A program made the position numbers and the translations under genes. The notes beneath the pieces are model-generated. The model had not been told where the DNA came from. It made no database searches and was given only the letters and a program-made list of their open reading frames with translations. From NCBI GenBank assembly GCA_041685075.1, contig JAWLGN010000279.1, positions 1 through 7,316 of the forward strand: a stretch of DNA of 7,316 nucleotides, given 5' to 3'. This DNA is from JAMCRM01 sp041685075. GTDB taxonomy: Bacteria; Acidobacteriota; Terriglobia; Bryobacterales; Bryobacteraceae. Positions 4,908 to 7,316 of this stretch are shown in pieces; the stretch's first letter is position 1, and each line of letters opens with the position of its first letter.

Positions 4908-5378
4908 ATGCCACGAAGAAGACGCGTTGAAACTCGGGAAGTGCAGCCGGATCCGGTCTACAACTCGACGCTGGCCAATAAGTTCATCTGCTCGATGATG
5001 TGGGACGGCAAGAAGGCCGTGGCCGAGAAGATCTTCTACGCCTCCATGGAGATGATCCGGGAGCGCACGGGCGACGATCCGCTGAAGGTATTCAAGAAGG
5101 CGGTGGAGAACGCCAAACCGCTGCTGGAAGTCAAGACCCGGCGGGTGGGCGGCGCCAACTACCAGGTTCCCATCGAAGTGCCGCAGAGCCGGCGCACCAG
5201 CCTGGCGATTCGCTGGATCGTCACCCAGGCGCGCTCGCGCCCGGAAAAGGGCATGCCGGAACGGCTGGCCGGCGAAATCAACGACGCCGCCAACCTGCGT
5301 GGCGGGGCGATCAAGAAACGCGACGACGTACACCGCATGGCCGAGGCCAACAAGGCTTTCGCGCATTACCGGTGGTAG
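4908..5378 (+). CDS. rpsG: 30S ribosomal protein S7 (uS7)
   Basis: Primary 16S rRNA-binding protein that nucleates assembly of the 30S head and lies near the E-site tRNA. The 156-residue length is the family norm. Landmarks: N-terminal basic MPRRRR, LANKFICSMMWDGKKAVAEK (23-42), the conserved RRVGGANYQVPIEV (78-91) beta-hairpin region, LAIRWIV (99-105) and the C-terminal KKRDDVHRMAEANKAFAHYR (136-155) followed by Trp156. ATG 4908 follows the rpsL stop by 6 nt, so the two are probably translationally coupled; there is only a weak purine-rich GAGA before it. In E. coli S7 represses its operon by binding the longer rpsL-rpsG spacer. That spacer is missing here, so any S7 autoregulation must work elsewhere. 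fusA follows after 15 nt. Confidence 0.98.
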   Translation: MPRRRRVETREVQPDPVYNSTLANKFICSMMWDGKKAVAEKIFYASMEMIRERTGDDPLKVFKKAVENAKPLLEVKTRRVGGANYQVPIEVPQSRRTSLAIRWIVTQARSRPEKGMPERLAGEINDAANLRGGAIKKRDDVHRMAEANKAFAHYRW

Positions 5379-5393
5379 GAATTTCAAGGGTTT

Positions 5394-7316
<1,923 letters not shown>

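Overview
The window is GC-rich bacterial chromosome with ordinary, densely packed genes. I see no mobile element, CRISPR array, rRNA or tRNA. Three features suggest Acidobacteriota, perhaps Bryobacterales/Solibacteres: the high GC, a membrane anti-sigma factor with a TonB-C-like tail, and a stand-alone short PilZ protein beside a str operon. This placement is inferred from family habits and was not tested by any search.

Left block, minus strand (about 2494 down to 1): an ECF sigma factor, its ZAS-type membrane anti-sigma factor, and rsmA (16S rRNA dimethyladenosine methyltransferase). These lie 4 and 10 nt apart and look like one transcription unit. After a 128 nt gap comes the N-terminal part of a class V aminotransferase of the alanine-glyoxylate type, cut by the window edge. 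A 175 nt divergent spacer separates the sigma gene from a plus-strand single-domain A24 prepilin peptidase.

Middle block: the prepilin peptidase (plus) converges on a small VanZ-family membrane protein (minus), and their ends overlap by 32 bp. Upstream of vanZ on the same strand is a 120-residue PilZ protein with a very good ribosome binding site. The pilZ upstream region holds three short inverted repeats next to a TACAAT -10-like box.

Right block, plus strand: the str operon, rpsL (uS12), rpsG (uS7) and fusA (EF-G), with fusA running off the end of the window. rpsL and rpsG are separated by only 6 nt, which leaves no room for the E. coli-type S7 repressor site. Instead there is a leader of about 220 nt before rpsL containing several potential hairpins.

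Themes: translation (RsmA, uS12, uS7, EF-G) and envelope or surface signalling (ECF sigma/anti-sigma, PilZ, prepilin peptidase, VanZ). I did not find a clearly new multi-gene system. The most interesting points are the TonB-C-like anti-sigma tail, rsmA inside an ECF operon, the structured str leader and the pilZ control region.
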